The position numbers were made by a program, and so were the translations under genes. A stretch of DNA of 46,789 bases, taken from contig CAMAWD010000046.1 in the NCBI GenBank assembly GCA_945861785.1, forward strand, positions 1 to 46,789. The letters run 5' to 3'. Every line of letters starts with the position of its first letter. The stretch's first letter is position 1. This DNA is from Rhodoferax sp. OV413. GTDB lineage: Bacteria; Pseudomonadota; Gammaproteobacteria; Burkholderiales; Burkholderiaceae_C. The notes beneath the pieces were generated by a model, which was not told the DNA's origin, searched no databases, and worked only from the letters and a program-made list of their open reading frames with translations. Positions 35,751 through 43,651 of the stretch are shown piece after piece.

Positions 35751-36763
35751 AACACGCCAGCGCGCAGCAGGTCGTGCATGTTGAACACGCCCACCAGCCG
35801 GTTGTCGGTATCGGCTACCAGCAGGCCGTTGATGCGCATCGCCTCCATCTGCTGCACCGCCTCGGCGGCCAGCTTGTCGCCATCGATGGTGCGCGGGGCG
35901 CGTTTCATCAGGTCGGCAATGCGAGCGCTGCGCAGGTCCACCCCGGCAGCCAGCACGCGGCGCAGGTCGCCGTCGGTGAAGATGCCAAGGATGTGGTGCT
36001 GGTCGTCGATGATCGCCGTCATGCCCAGGCCTTTGTGGCTCATCTCCAGCAGGGCGTCGGTCAGGCTGGCGTTTTCGCCGACTGTGGGAAGCTCCTTGCC
36101 GCTGTGCATCACGTCGCTCACCCGTACCAGCAGGCGCCGGCCGAGCTTGCCGCCCGGGTGCGAGCGCGCAAAGTCCTGCGCGCTAAAGCCGCGTGCCTGT
36201 AGCAGCGCAACCGCCAGTGCGTCGCCCAGCGCCAGGGCCGCCGTGGTGCTGGAGGTGGGGGCCAAGCCCAGCGGGCAGGCTTCCTTTTCCACCGCCGCGT
36301 CCAGGTGGATGTCGGCCAGTGTGGCGAGGGTGGAGGTGGGCACACCAGTGATGCTGATCAACCGTGTGCCGTGGCGTTTTACCAGTGGCACGATGGCCAC
36401 CAGTTCGGCACTCTCACCCGAGTTGGACAACGCAATCACCACGTCGTCGGGTGTGATCATGCCCAGGTCGCCGTGGCTGGCCTCGGCCGGATGCACGAAA
36501 AATGCCGGTGTGCCGGTACTGGCCATCGTGGCGGCGATCTTGCGCGCCACATGGCCGGATTTGCCGATGCCGCTTACTACCACCCGGCCCCGGCAGGCCA
36601 GGATCAGGCGCACCGCGTCCACGAAACCCGAGCCCAGGCGCTCCACCAGGTGCAGCACGGCCTGGGACTCGATGCGCAACACCTCGCGCCCCATCTCCAG
36701 CAGGTCTTCGGACGAAAGGGGCGGTGCCGACGCGGTGCCGTCGCGGCGAAGGGTCTCAGGCAT
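35747..36763 (-). CDS. kdsD: Arabinose-5-phosphate isomerase (KdsD/KpsF/GutQ family)
   Basis: A 338-residue isomerase that converts ribulose 5-phosphate to arabinose 5-phosphate, the KdsA substrate. The SIS domain shows VVSGIGKSGHVARKIAATMA, FFVHPAEASHGDLGMI and SNSGESAELV; two CBS domains follow (DVMHSGKELPTVG and LMKRAPRTIDGDKLAAEAV). ATG 36763 has an AGGAGG about six bases upstream and overlaps the end of the acyltransferase gene by eight bases. With kdsA, kdsBC and a WaaA-like gene in the same window, a full route from ribulose 5-phosphate to transferred Kdo is encoded here. KpsF of capsule loci has the same activity. Confidence 0.92.
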   Translation of the reverse strand: MPETLRRDGTASAPPLSSEDLLEMGREVLRIESQAVLHLVERLGSGFVDAVRLILACRGRVVVSGIGKSGHVARKIAATMASTGTPAFFVHPAEASHGDLGMITPDDVVIALSNSGESAELVAIVPLVKRHGTRLISITGVPTSTLATLADIHLDAAVEKEACPLGLAPTSSTTAALALGDALAVALLQARGFSAQDFARSHPGGKLGRRLLVRVSDVMHSGKELPTVGENASLTDALLEMSHKGLGMTAIIDDQHHILGIFTDGDLRRVLAAGVDLRSARIADLMKRAPRTIDGDKLAAEAVQQMEAMRINGLLVADTDNRLVGVFNMHDLLRAGVL

Positions 36764-37826
36764 TCGGGGCCTCCTGGGTGGTTCCCGCCGGCCTGGCGGC
36801 CGCTGCGGGTTTGCGCAGCCGGTCGCGCAGGCCAAGCAGGCGCAGCACCAGCGCGTTGCGGTACACATTGGCGTGGTACACCGCGCGGGTGTTGTCGGTC
36901 CAGCGCGTATGCCACTCCATCACCTTGCCGAAAAACTCGATGCGTTCGAACCGGCGCTCGTCAAACAGTTGTTGAAACTCGTCCTGGCGCATCAGGGTGG
37001 AGGGGGACACTGTCTTGTACGACTCGTCGTAGGTGGTTTTCAGGATCACGATGGCGGTGTCGTCGTGAATACACAGGTCCATCGCCACCACCTTGTCGCC
37101 GAACCGATAGCGGTAGATGCGGCCGCGGCCGGCGGCGCAAAAATTCTCCAGCATCGCGCGGTAGAAGCGGCCCTGGGCATTGTCGGGGTGCACGGCGGTG
37201 CCGTCCGATGCTTTCCAGCCGGCGCTTTCCAGGCGGCCATAGTCCTGCATGGCCTGGGCCACGTCGGCGGGTGCCGTGATGCATTCGAGGGTGGTTTCGG
37301 TGCCTTCGGTGTTGAGCTTGTTGCGTTGCTTGCGGGTGTTTTGCTTGAGGTTTTTTCCGCGGGTTTCCCAGTAGGCGTCGAAGCCGCTGTTGATGTCAAC
37401 CCAGGCGGTCTGGATGTAGTCTTGGGTACGCAGTGTGGGGTCGTCGGGTGGGCGGGTCTGGAGGCGACTGTCGAGCTGCGTTGCGCCCAGCCCGAGCGCG
37501 AGCCCTGGCAATTGGCGCAGCAGCCTGTGCAGGGCCGGCCCGAAGGCGGTGTCTGCGTCGGCAATCCAGGCGCCCAGGGGTAGCTGAGAGGGCTGAATGG
37601 TTTGCCATGCGCCCTTGTTTCCACGCTGCACAATCGCCGCCGCCCGCAGTTGGCCGCTAGTGGCTAGTTCCATGCACAGCAGTTCATTGCCGTCGCCAAA
37701 GGTCTGCAGTGCAGGTTGCAGGAACGCCGACTCCAGGAACGGTGTGCCGGTGCGGGAGCGGGCAAGAGCGTCCCACTGAGGGGCGAAATCGGCAAAACGG
37801 GCAATCGGATGCAGGGTCCAGGTCAT
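36756..37826 (-). CDS. GNAT-type acyltransferase (CelD/BcsL-like, FemAB-like fold)
   Basis: A 356-residue protein of the CelD/GNAT_6 group found in exopolysaccharide loci. Characteristic pieces: TPFLESAFLQPAL near the start, KNLKQNTRKQRNKL (the basic stretch before the acetyl-CoA fold), GRIYRYRFGDKVVAMDLCIH, ILKTTYDESYKTVSPSTLM and IEFFGKVMEWHTRWTD. Such proteins acylate or aminoacylate sugars. Being in an operon with an acyl carrier protein and two hydrolase-like proteins, it may add an acyl group to the polymer; the donor is not known. Start ATG 37826, 24 bases after the DegT gene. Confidence 0.8.
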   Translation of the reverse strand: MTWTLHPIARFADFAPQWDALARSRTGTPFLESAFLQPALQTFGDGNELLCMELATSGQLRAAAIVQRGNKGAWQTIQPSQLPLGAWIADADTAFGPALHRLLRQLPGLALGLGATQLDSRLQTRPPDDPTLRTQDYIQTAWVDINSGFDAYWETRGKNLKQNTRKQRNKLNTEGTETTLECITAPADVAQAMQDYGRLESAGWKASDGTAVHPDNAQGRFYRAMLENFCAAGRGRIYRYRFGDKVVAMDLCIHDDTAIVILKTTYDESYKTVSPSTLMRQDEFQQLFDERRFERIEFFGKVMEWHTRWTDNTRAVYHANVYRNALVLRLLGLRDRLRKPAAAARPAGTTQEAPNA

Positions 37827-37850
37827 TGATTTCGATAGAAGGTCATGTGT

Positions 37851-39035
37851 TTAAGGGCTGACTTGCATCGGCGCATAGACGCGTTGCAAAGTGTCGACCA
37901 TGACCTGCAGTTCGGCTCGGGTGAGGTCTTGGTGGCAGGCGATTTGCAACACATGGTGTGACATCTTGATGCCGGAGTCGCCCGCGATGGGCGCTACGGT
38001 CGGCCAAAGCCGGTCCCAACGCGATACCGGGAACTCCAGGCGCCGCAACTCTGCGTAACCAGGGTCCGGAATGTCGACCCAGAGTGGAAAGACATAAGGC
38101 GCGCAGTTGTCTGGCAAGCTTGGGAAGAGCGGCCGCATGCCGGCAATATGCGACAGTTCCTGCGCCAACAGCAGGTAGTTCTGGCACCGGTGCGCGACTA
38201 TCCGCTGGCGAGGCGTTCGCTTCGCGACCCACTGGCAGGCAAGGCTCAATGCGCCATGTGCCTGGTGCGCGTCGATACTGAAGCCATCTGCCTCGGCCAG
38301 CGCGCCTGGGCCTGGTATAGGCTGCGGTGCACCCGTGGCATACCCCGGCCGTCCTTTCAGCAGGCTACGCACTCCGTAGAGGCTGCCGACGGCAAGGCCG
38401 AACCCATGCAGGCGGCCGTGGTTGACACTGGTATGGACAATGTCGAGCGCCACCTTGACTTGTCGCCGCGCCGTCAACCGGTGCAGCGGCGGCACTGGCT
38501 GGTTTGGAAGATTGTTCACCAGGCAGCCGCCCTCGGGCACCGGCAGGAACTTGGTCAGGCTGGCAATCGCGATGTCGCCCCAGCTTCCTATCGGGCGCCC
38601 TTCGCTGCTCCCGAACAATGCGTGCGCGCAATCTTCGATCAGTCGCACGTGGTTGTTGTCGCACCATTGCCGAATGCCCGACAACCGCTGCGGGATGCCA
38701 AAAAAATGGGCCACGAGGATAGCGCGCACGCCGATGCAATCGTTTTGTTGCAGCCACGACAGAGAAGGCGAGCCATGTTGGTCCAGCGGATAGAAGACCG
38801 GTTCGGCACCCCTGGCCACGACGGGTGCAATCATCGTGGGGCAGTGGTAAGTGGGCACCAACACCTTGTCTCCTTTGCCGACGTTCAGCATCTCCAGCGC
38901 CAGCAGGATCGATGCCCTGCCGCTGCTACTGAATCCGGCCCGTGGTTGGGACAGCAGGCACGGTATGGTGGGCGTGCGTGAGCCGGAAAACGTGCCCCAA
39001 TCCAGAACCGGAAGTCTTGGGATGGGGTGTGGCAT
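37851..39035 (-). CDS. DegT/DnrJ/EryC1-family PLP aminotransferase-like protein
   Basis: A 394-residue PLP-dependent enzyme of the sugar aminotransferase group. The PLP-contacting Asp is in LIEDCAHALFGS (Asp135) and the Schiff-base lysine is Lys162 in IASLTKFLPVPEGG. SSGRASILLALEML and VLVPTYHCPTMIAPVV are the N-terminal family blocks. It should aminate a keto-sugar nucleotide, usually with glutamate, giving an amino sugar for the polymer. No matching dehydratase is seen in the window, so its substrate must come from elsewhere or the enzyme has another role. ATG 39035 is chosen, 47 bases after the TPR gene; the frame remains open upstream. Confidence 0.82.
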   Translation of the reverse strand: MPHPIPRLPVLDWGTFSGSRTPTIPCLLSQPRAGFSSSGRASILLALEMLNVGKGDKVLVPTYHCPTMIAPVVARGAEPVFYPLDQHGSPSLSWLQQNDCIGVRAILVAHFFGIPQRLSGIRQWCDNNHVRLIEDCAHALFGSSEGRPIGSWGDIAIASLTKFLPVPEGGCLVNNLPNQPVPPLHRLTARRQVKVALDIVHTSVNHGRLHGFGLAVGSLYGVRSLLKGRPGYATGAPQPIPGPGALAEADGFSIDAHQAHGALSLACQWVAKRTPRQRIVAHRCQNYLLLAQELSHIAGMRPLFPSLPDNCAPYVFPLWVDIPDPGYAELRRLEFPVSRWDRLWPTVAPIAGDSGIKMSHHVLQIACHQDLTRAELQVMVDTLQRVYAPMQVSP

Positions 39036-39082
39036 CGGCAGGTGAAAATGGGGCGTCAAGGTGGGCAGAGCGATGGTTCTTG

Positions 39083-39766
39083 CTAAGGCGCCTTTGGCGC
39101 GACTGGTGGGTCCTTCCACTGGCCCGCCTTCGTTAACATGTCGCGCAGCTCGGTCCGCGGGAGTTGCAGTTCCATGGCGCGATGGGCTTGGGCAAGAGCC
39201 CGGTCGTACATCTTCAGGTCGAAATAGACCAGCCCGATGTTGTAGTGCGTGAATGGGCTGTCCTTGGCCAATGTGGTTGCGCGTTCAAGGTGGGGCACAG
39301 CTTCGGCCGGCCGGTTGCGACTGTTCAGGTAAGTGGCGTACAGCATGCGGACGATCCGGTCGTCGTTGGCGAACCGCACGGCGCGCTCGAAATAGCACTC
39401 CACAGGAAAGCGAAGGCCTTGGGGCTGCTCTGAGCCCATTTTCTGGCCGTAATTCATGACGGCAATCAGTGCCCGGTGGTGGTTGGGGAATGCACCCAAG
39501 GTGTAAGAGAGATCGCCGCTAGGTGTGAGGCTGCGGTGGCCTTTGATTCCCAGCTCCACCTCTCGGGTAAAGTGCGCGCCTTCCACCAAGTAGAGTTTGT
39601 GCTTGTGATCGCCAGTGCCGACCGTAACTGGATCGCGCTCAGGTCGGTAGTCAAAGGGCCCGAATCCATTTGTCAATGAGCCACACATACTTTCATTGAC
39701 CTGAGCGACCGCGGGGGCACCGAGGAAGCAAGTGATGAGAAGGAATATTGCAGGTAACGTTTTCAT
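39083..39766 (-). CDS. Secreted TPR-containing protein
   Basis: A 227-residue protein with a signal peptide (MKTLPAIFLLITCFLGAPA, cleavage probably after AVA21). The mature N-terminus contains GSLTNGFGPFDYRPERDPV, a block I associate with hypothetical proteins of XrtA loci, and the C-terminal half has TPR-like helices (RNRPAEAVPHLERATTLAKD, THYNIGLVYFDLKMYDRAL). Probably periplasmic, perhaps an assembly or scaffold factor. Its ATG overlaps the stop of hydrolase 1 (ATGA), so it belongs to the same operon. Confidence 0.8.
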   Translation of the reverse strand: MKTLPAIFLLITCFLGAPAVAQVNESMCGSLTNGFGPFDYRPERDPVTVGTGDHKHKLYLVEGAHFTREVELGIKGHRSLTPSGDLSYTLGAFPNHHRALIAVMNYGQKMGSEQPQGLRFPVECYFERAVRFANDDRIVRMLYATYLNSRNRPAEAVPHLERATTLAKDSPFTHYNIGLVYFDLKMYDRALAQAHRAMELQLPRTELRDMLTKAGQWKDPPVAPKAP

Positions 39767-40641
39767 CTTTCGACCTGTTGCTTGCATGGAGGTGTCATGG
39801 ATTCGAGCAATCTCACCGTGCAATTGCCGATGACGGGGATGAGCCGACTATCCGAGAAAGTATGGTCTGCGTCTGGCACATGGTGCAACATCAAAGTACT
39901 CTTTTGCAGGGCCATTGCCCACGCCGCATTGGAGCCAACATGCTCCAGAAATTCTTTCGCAGTGTAATCCTCACTGCTCAGCAGCAGCAGGACAGGGCCC
40001 CCGAAAGACAGCCAGGCCGCAGCCATGCGAGCCTGAAACGGCAGCCTCGATGCACCGGCATTGGCTGCAACGGGTGAAAAAGCCACTGTCAGGTTTCGCC
40101 ATAAACCCGCTAGAGCACCGCGCGCCACCTTTCCGCTGAGCAGCTTGGCCCAGAACGCCTTCTGCATCAGGCGCTGTGTGTAGTAATGCTTGACATGGGT
40201 CTTGGCGAGGCTCGCCTCTGACCGTACCCAAGGGTTGAGCAGGCAAAGCCCTTGCACGCGCGTATCACCGGTGGCACCACAGTAGAGCAAGGCCGCTGAA
40301 GCGCCATCGCACAGGCCCCACAGGGCGACGCGTTGGACCGATGGTGCCGTGGCGCACAAGGCATCGATGGCGGCCGCAATATCGCTTTCCAAGGCCAAGA
40401 AGTCACGCTGTTCGCCGGTGCTGTCACCCATGCCGCGGTAGTCGAATCGCAGTACCGCGTAGCCTGCGTACGCGGCCGATCGGGCGAGTTGTACGAACTG
40501 ACGGTGGCTGCCAACCCGGTACTGCGGCCCACCCACGATGACCACCAAGCCCACTTGTGCCGGAACTTCGGGCCGGGTCACGATGCCCAGCAACGTTTGG
40601 CCCTCGCAGGCGAAAGTGATCACCTCCTCGGTGTAGTTCAT
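39763..40641 (-). CDS. Alpha/beta hydrolase 1, XrtA-system type
   Basis: A 292-residue alpha/beta-hydrolase-fold protein of the hydrolase 1 type recalled from exosortase A loci: VVIVGGPQYRVGSHRQFVQL near the start, FDYRGMGDSTGE, then the nucleophile elbow LWGLCDGASA with cysteine at 111 instead of serine, and DADHTF for the histidine. A cysteine there is, as far as I recall, usual in this family. It might act as an acyltransferase or thioesterase with the acyl carrier protein encoded upstream. Overlaps hydrolase 2 before it and the TPR gene after it by ATGA in both cases. Confidence 0.87.
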   Translation of the reverse strand: MNYTEEVITFACEGQTLLGIVTRPEVPAQVGLVVIVGGPQYRVGSHRQFVQLARSAAYAGYAVLRFDYRGMGDSTGEQRDFLALESDIAAAIDALCATAPSVQRVALWGLCDGASAALLYCGATGDTRVQGLCLLNPWVRSEASLAKTHVKHYYTQRLMQKAFWAKLLSGKVARGALAGLWRNLTVAFSPVAANAGASRLPFQARMAAAWLSFGGPVLLLLSSEDYTAKEFLEHVGSNAAWAMALQKSTLMLHHVPDADHTFSDSRLIPVIGNCTVRLLESMTPPCKQQVER

Positions 40642-41537
40642 GGAAGCAATGCGGCGGTGGTTGCACAGATCAAGGCCGTTGCGTCCTCGATTTCTGTCGT
40701 CTGCCAGAACGAAGGGCCGGGCACGATACGGCTACGCACGACGATGCCAGCTTGCTGCCACTCGGTGATGGTCTTGGCAGATACCGGGCTCAAGGCGGCG
40801 TCTTCACGGGTGGAAACCTCAAGCCATTCGAGTCTGCGGGGTAGTGGCCCCTCGCGGGTCATAGGGGTGAGCAGTGCCGCTGGGGCATGCGCCTCCTCAT
40901 CGGACAGTGGAGTGAGCTGCGCCTGCTCGAGCCCAGCGGCCAGCCCCGCTGAGAGGGTGTAGCCGGCTATTTCAACCGACGCGCCATTTGCCAACTGTTG
41001 GCGCATGGCTTCCATCACACCCTTGGCCTGGCCGCCCAGCATGTCGCCGGCCACTTTGAGACGCAGAAACTGCTGCAGCAGGAGTTTGCCAGCCGAGGGA
41101 GCCTGCCAGAACAAGAAGTTGCATGGCAGGCCCAATTGCCTGGCAGCGGCCACGGCCACCAGGCAGCCGGCGCGCAAGCCCCACAGCCACAACGGCGGTG
41201 CGGTGCCAGAATCGGCCGCCGGCGCGGCGTGATTGCGCAGCCAGTGGCAGCCCAACACCACGTCGGCCACCCAACTGTGCCAGACGGCATCGCCAAAATC
41301 GCCCGAGCTGTCGCCGCATCCGAGCAAATCGACCTGCAGCACCGAAAAGCCGGCCTGCGCCAGCGCGCGCGCCTGTAACGTGGCCATGCGGCGCGACTTG
41401 TTCATTTCCTCGCCGAACGGGTGCACATAGACCACGTGGCCAAGTGGTGCGACCCCTTGGGCGTTGACTGCGGGGTGGTACAGACAGAACCGCTGCCCGT
41501 CGCCGGAGGGTAGAAAAAACGGCTTGGGCGAGTTCAT
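40638..41537 (-). CDS. Alpha/beta hydrolase 2, XrtA-system type
   Basis: A 299-residue alpha/beta-hydrolase-like protein of the hydrolase 2 type of exosortase A loci: YVHPFGEEMNKSRRMATLQA is diagnostic, followed by VDLLGCGDSSGDFGDA. At the usual nucleophile elbow it reads LWGLRAGCLVA, with arginine 122 in place of the nucleophile, so it is probably not a normal hydrolase. It may have become a binding partner of hydrolase 1, whose ATG overlaps its stop. The gene follows the 43-codon frame by 18 bases. Confidence 0.87.
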   Translation of the reverse strand: MNSPKPFFLPSGDGQRFCLYHPAVNAQGVAPLGHVVYVHPFGEEMNKSRRMATLQARALAQAGFSVLQVDLLGCGDSSGDFGDAVWHSWVADVVLGCHWLRNHAAPAADSGTAPPLWLWGLRAGCLVAVAAARQLGLPCNFLFWQAPSAGKLLLQQFLRLKVAGDMLGGQAKGVMEAMRQQLANGASVEIAGYTLSAGLAAGLEQAQLTPLSDEEAHAPAALLTPMTREGPLPRRLEWLEVSTREDAALSPVSAKTITEWQQAGIVVRSRIVPGPSFWQTTEIEDATALICATTAALLP

Positions 41538-41555
41538 GGCGGTGCGGGTGAAGGG

Positions 41556-41687
41556 TTACGAAGCGCTGCTGTCCGCTTGCCGATGAAACCGCCGCTGCAG
41601 CAAACCGACCATGGCCTTGAGCGCATGCCACAACGGATGGGTAATCGCGCGCAACGCTGGTGCTAATGCGGATCGGGGCCGCAACAT
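41556..41687 (-). CDS. Small basic protein, 43 residues (unrecognised)
   Basis: A short frame fills almost exactly the space between the acyl carrier protein and hydrolase 2: ATG 41687 is five bases after one stop and TAA 41556 is 18 bases before the next start. The product (MLRPRSALAPALRAITHPLW..., ending in RRFHRQADSSAS) is rich in Arg, Ala and Leu and could form a positively charged amphipathic helix. There is no strong ribosome-binding site, so coupling to the upstream gene would be needed. No family is recognised. Its support is position and spacing in a tightly packed operon. Confidence 0.45.
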   Translation of the reverse strand: MLRPRSALAPALRAITHPLWHALKAMVGLLQRRFHRQADSSAS

Positions 41688-41692
41688 CGGAG

Positions 41693-41944
41693 TCAGCTCG
41701 CAAGCTTGCCGTCGACAAAGTCCGCCAGCGACCCCACTGTGGCAAAGGTGGCGCCATCGATGTCGTCGTCGTCCACCACAATGCCCAGCTGTTCCTCCAT
41801 CGCCGTGATCAACGCTACAACCGCCATGGAGTCGAGCTCCGGGATGGCACCCAGCAAGGGGGTGTCGCGGCTGAACGCTGTGCTACGCCCGCCCAGGCTC
41901 AATGTCTCGTCCAGGATGCGGAGCACTTCTTGAGTAGTATTCAA
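41693..41944 (-). CDS. Acyl carrier protein, XrtA-system type
   Basis: An 83-residue acyl carrier protein. The phosphopantetheine serine is Ser39 in IPELDSMAVVALI; acidic helix III includes IVVDDDDIDGATF and the end is SLADFVDGKLAS. The order and wording match the small carrier protein I recall beside hydrolase 2 in exosortase A loci. It starts at TTG 41944; the same frame is open far upstream through the opposite-strand flippase gene, but only this part is coding. It is the first gene of the eleven-gene minus operon. It would carry an acyl group as a thioester for transfer to a glycan or other acceptor. Confidence 0.88.
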   Translation of the reverse strand: MNTTQEVLRILDETLSLGGRSTAFSRDTPLLGAIPELDSMAVVALITAMEEQLGIVVDDDDIDGATFATVGSLADFVDGKLAS

Positions 41945-42190
41945 AGTGGGGTCCCGACAGTAGATCTGAAGAATGCAGTGTGATTCTAGGGGCCATTGGG
42001 CACCCTTGGCATCGAGCGCGCGGCGCGGCACGATGCCGACTTCTGCAATGGGTGCGATCTCGGGTATGCTGGCGGGCATGCGGCCGTGGCCAGCGGTCTG
42101 CCGCGCACCCAAATGGATGACGTGGCGCTTTATGACAAACGGTTTCACCCGCCCATTCATTGCGTATTGCCGCCAACCCGACGCACACCG
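41945..42190. promoter_or_regulatory. Divergent intergenic region between acyl carrier protein and flippase
   Basis: These 246 bases separate the minus-strand operon from the plus-strand flippase pair and should hold promoters in both directions. On the minus strand a TAGAAT lies about 45 bases before TTG 41944 but no -35 partner is convincing. The plus frame of the flippase is open upstream (from 41996), but conservation-like character begins only at ATG 42191. Confidence 0.35.
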
Positions 42191-43651
42191 ATGACAACGG
42201 TCCGTCGCTCTTTTGCGTATTCCCTGGCCGACAACTATCTTGGCGTGGTGCTGCAGTTGATCAGTACCTTTGTCATCTCCAGGCTGTTGTCGCCGGGTGA
42301 GATCGGCATTTTCTCGGTGGCGGCGGCGCTGAGCGCACTGGCCAGCACGTTTCGCGATTTTGGCTTGGCCGAATACCTGATACAGGCGCCCAAGACCGAC
42401 GACAGGCGCCTGCGCGCAGCGCTGGCAGCGAATCTGATGGTGTCGTGGTCGGTGGCCGCGCTGTTGCTCGTGGTCAGTGTACCGGCCGGGAATTTTTATC
42501 GCAACGACGGCGTAGCCTCGGTGCTGCAGGTGTTGTCGGTCAACTTCCTGCTGATTCCTTTCGGAGCGGTCACGATGGCCTGTTTCCGCCGTGAGCTCAA
42601 CTATGGTCCGATCTTCGCCATCAATGTCGCATCGAGCATTGCCAGCTTTGCGGTGACGATCGCTGCGGCGCTGGCGGGTTGGAGCTACATGGCGATGGCC
42701 TGGGGGGCGCTCGCCGGCATCGTCGTGACGATCGGTGTTGCCACGCTGTTGCGCCCGGCAGGGATGCCGTGGATACCCTCGTTGCGCGGAATCGGCGAGG
42801 TTCTCCACTTTGGCAAGTTCGCAACCGGCTCCTATCTGGTGGAACAACTTGGCCGCAGCACGCCCGAGGCAGTGATCGGGCGCGCTGTCGACCTGGCCGC
42901 GGTGGCATTTTTCAGCCGGGCCAACGGGATACTGGAGATATTCAACCGCGCAGTCATGCGTGCCGTGGTGCAGGTTTGCCTCCCCTATTTCGCACAGCGT
43001 GAGCGTGCCAGCGGCGATGCGCGGGCCGACTACGCCCGCACGGCGGCGTACATCACCGCTGTCGGATGGCCGTTTTTCCTGGTGGCGTTGCCGCTCGCCT
43101 ACCCCCTGATTCGTACCCTTTACGGGCCGCAGTGGATGGCCAGCGTGGTCCTGGCCCAGGTACTTTGTGTCGCGGCGATGGTGGAGCTGCCTTGCACACT
43201 GGCGTCGGAAATGCTGGTCGCCAAGGGCCGCATCGACTTGAGCACCCGGCTGCAGATGCTGACGCAGGGCATCCGGATCGCCGGGATCCTTGCCTTCATA
43301 CCGTTCGGTCTGCTCGCAGTCTGTTGGGCACTGGTTGTGATCGCGCTCGCGAACAGCTCGATTGCCGCCTGGCATCTCTGGAAAGTCATTGGGCTGCGGC
43401 CCATAGAGCTGATCCGCGGCTGCGTGCCCAGTGCCGTGGTCGCCATGGGCACTGCCGCGCCGGTGCTGCTGATCACGGCCGCAATGCCTGCGACAGACGC
43501 CAACCATCTGACCATACTCGCGCTGACACTGCCGGCAGCCGCGGTGGCGTGGCTGCTTGGCATTGCGCTGACCCGGCATCCGATCTGGGCCGAAGTTCGG
43601 CAGTTGACACGATCTGCAGCCAACTGGCGTGGCGGCCGCGGCGAGCCATGA
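42191..43651 (+). CDS. Wzx-type oligosaccharide flippase (MOP superfamily)
   Basis: A 486-residue membrane protein with about 12-14 hydrophobic segments. N-terminal SFAYSLADNYLGVVLQLIST and VISRLLSPGEIGIFSVAAAL are the usual opening of Wzx/lipopolysaccharide flippases; FGLAEYLIQ and GLGRS-like EQLGRSTPEAVIGR follow. It would flip undecaprenyl-linked oligosaccharides to the periplasmic face for the ligase/polymerase-like proteins at 11874 and 17147. This is a second export route besides Wzm/Wzt. Its stop overlaps the next start (ATGA). Confidence 0.88.
   Translation: MTTVRRSFAYSLADNYLGVVLQLISTFVISRLLSPGEIGIFSVAAALSALASTFRDFGLAEYLIQAPKTDDRRLRAALAANLMVSWSVAALLLVVSVPAGNFYRNDGVASVLQVLSVNFLLIPFGAVTMACFRRELNYGPIFAINVASSIASFAVTIAAALAGWSYMAMAWGALAGIVVTIGVATLLRPAGMPWIPSLRGIGEVLHFGKFATGSYLVEQLGRSTPEAVIGRAVDLAAVAFFSRANGILEIFNRAVMRAVVQVCLPYFAQRERASGDARADYARTAAYITAVGWPFFLVALPLAYPLIRTLYGPQWMASVVLAQVLCVAAMVELPCTLASEMLVAKGRIDLSTRLQMLTQGIRIAGILAFIPFGLLAVCWALVVIALANSSIAAWHLWKVIGLRPIELIRGCVPSAVVAMGTAAPVLLITAAMPATDANHLTILALTLPAAAVAWLLGIALTRHPIWAEVRQLTRSAANWRGGRGEP

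Noticed and set aside
41945-43579. Long upstream extension of the acyl carrier protein frame through the flippase gene
   Set aside because: Only the last 83 codons look like protein of a known family; the rest is antisense to the flippase.
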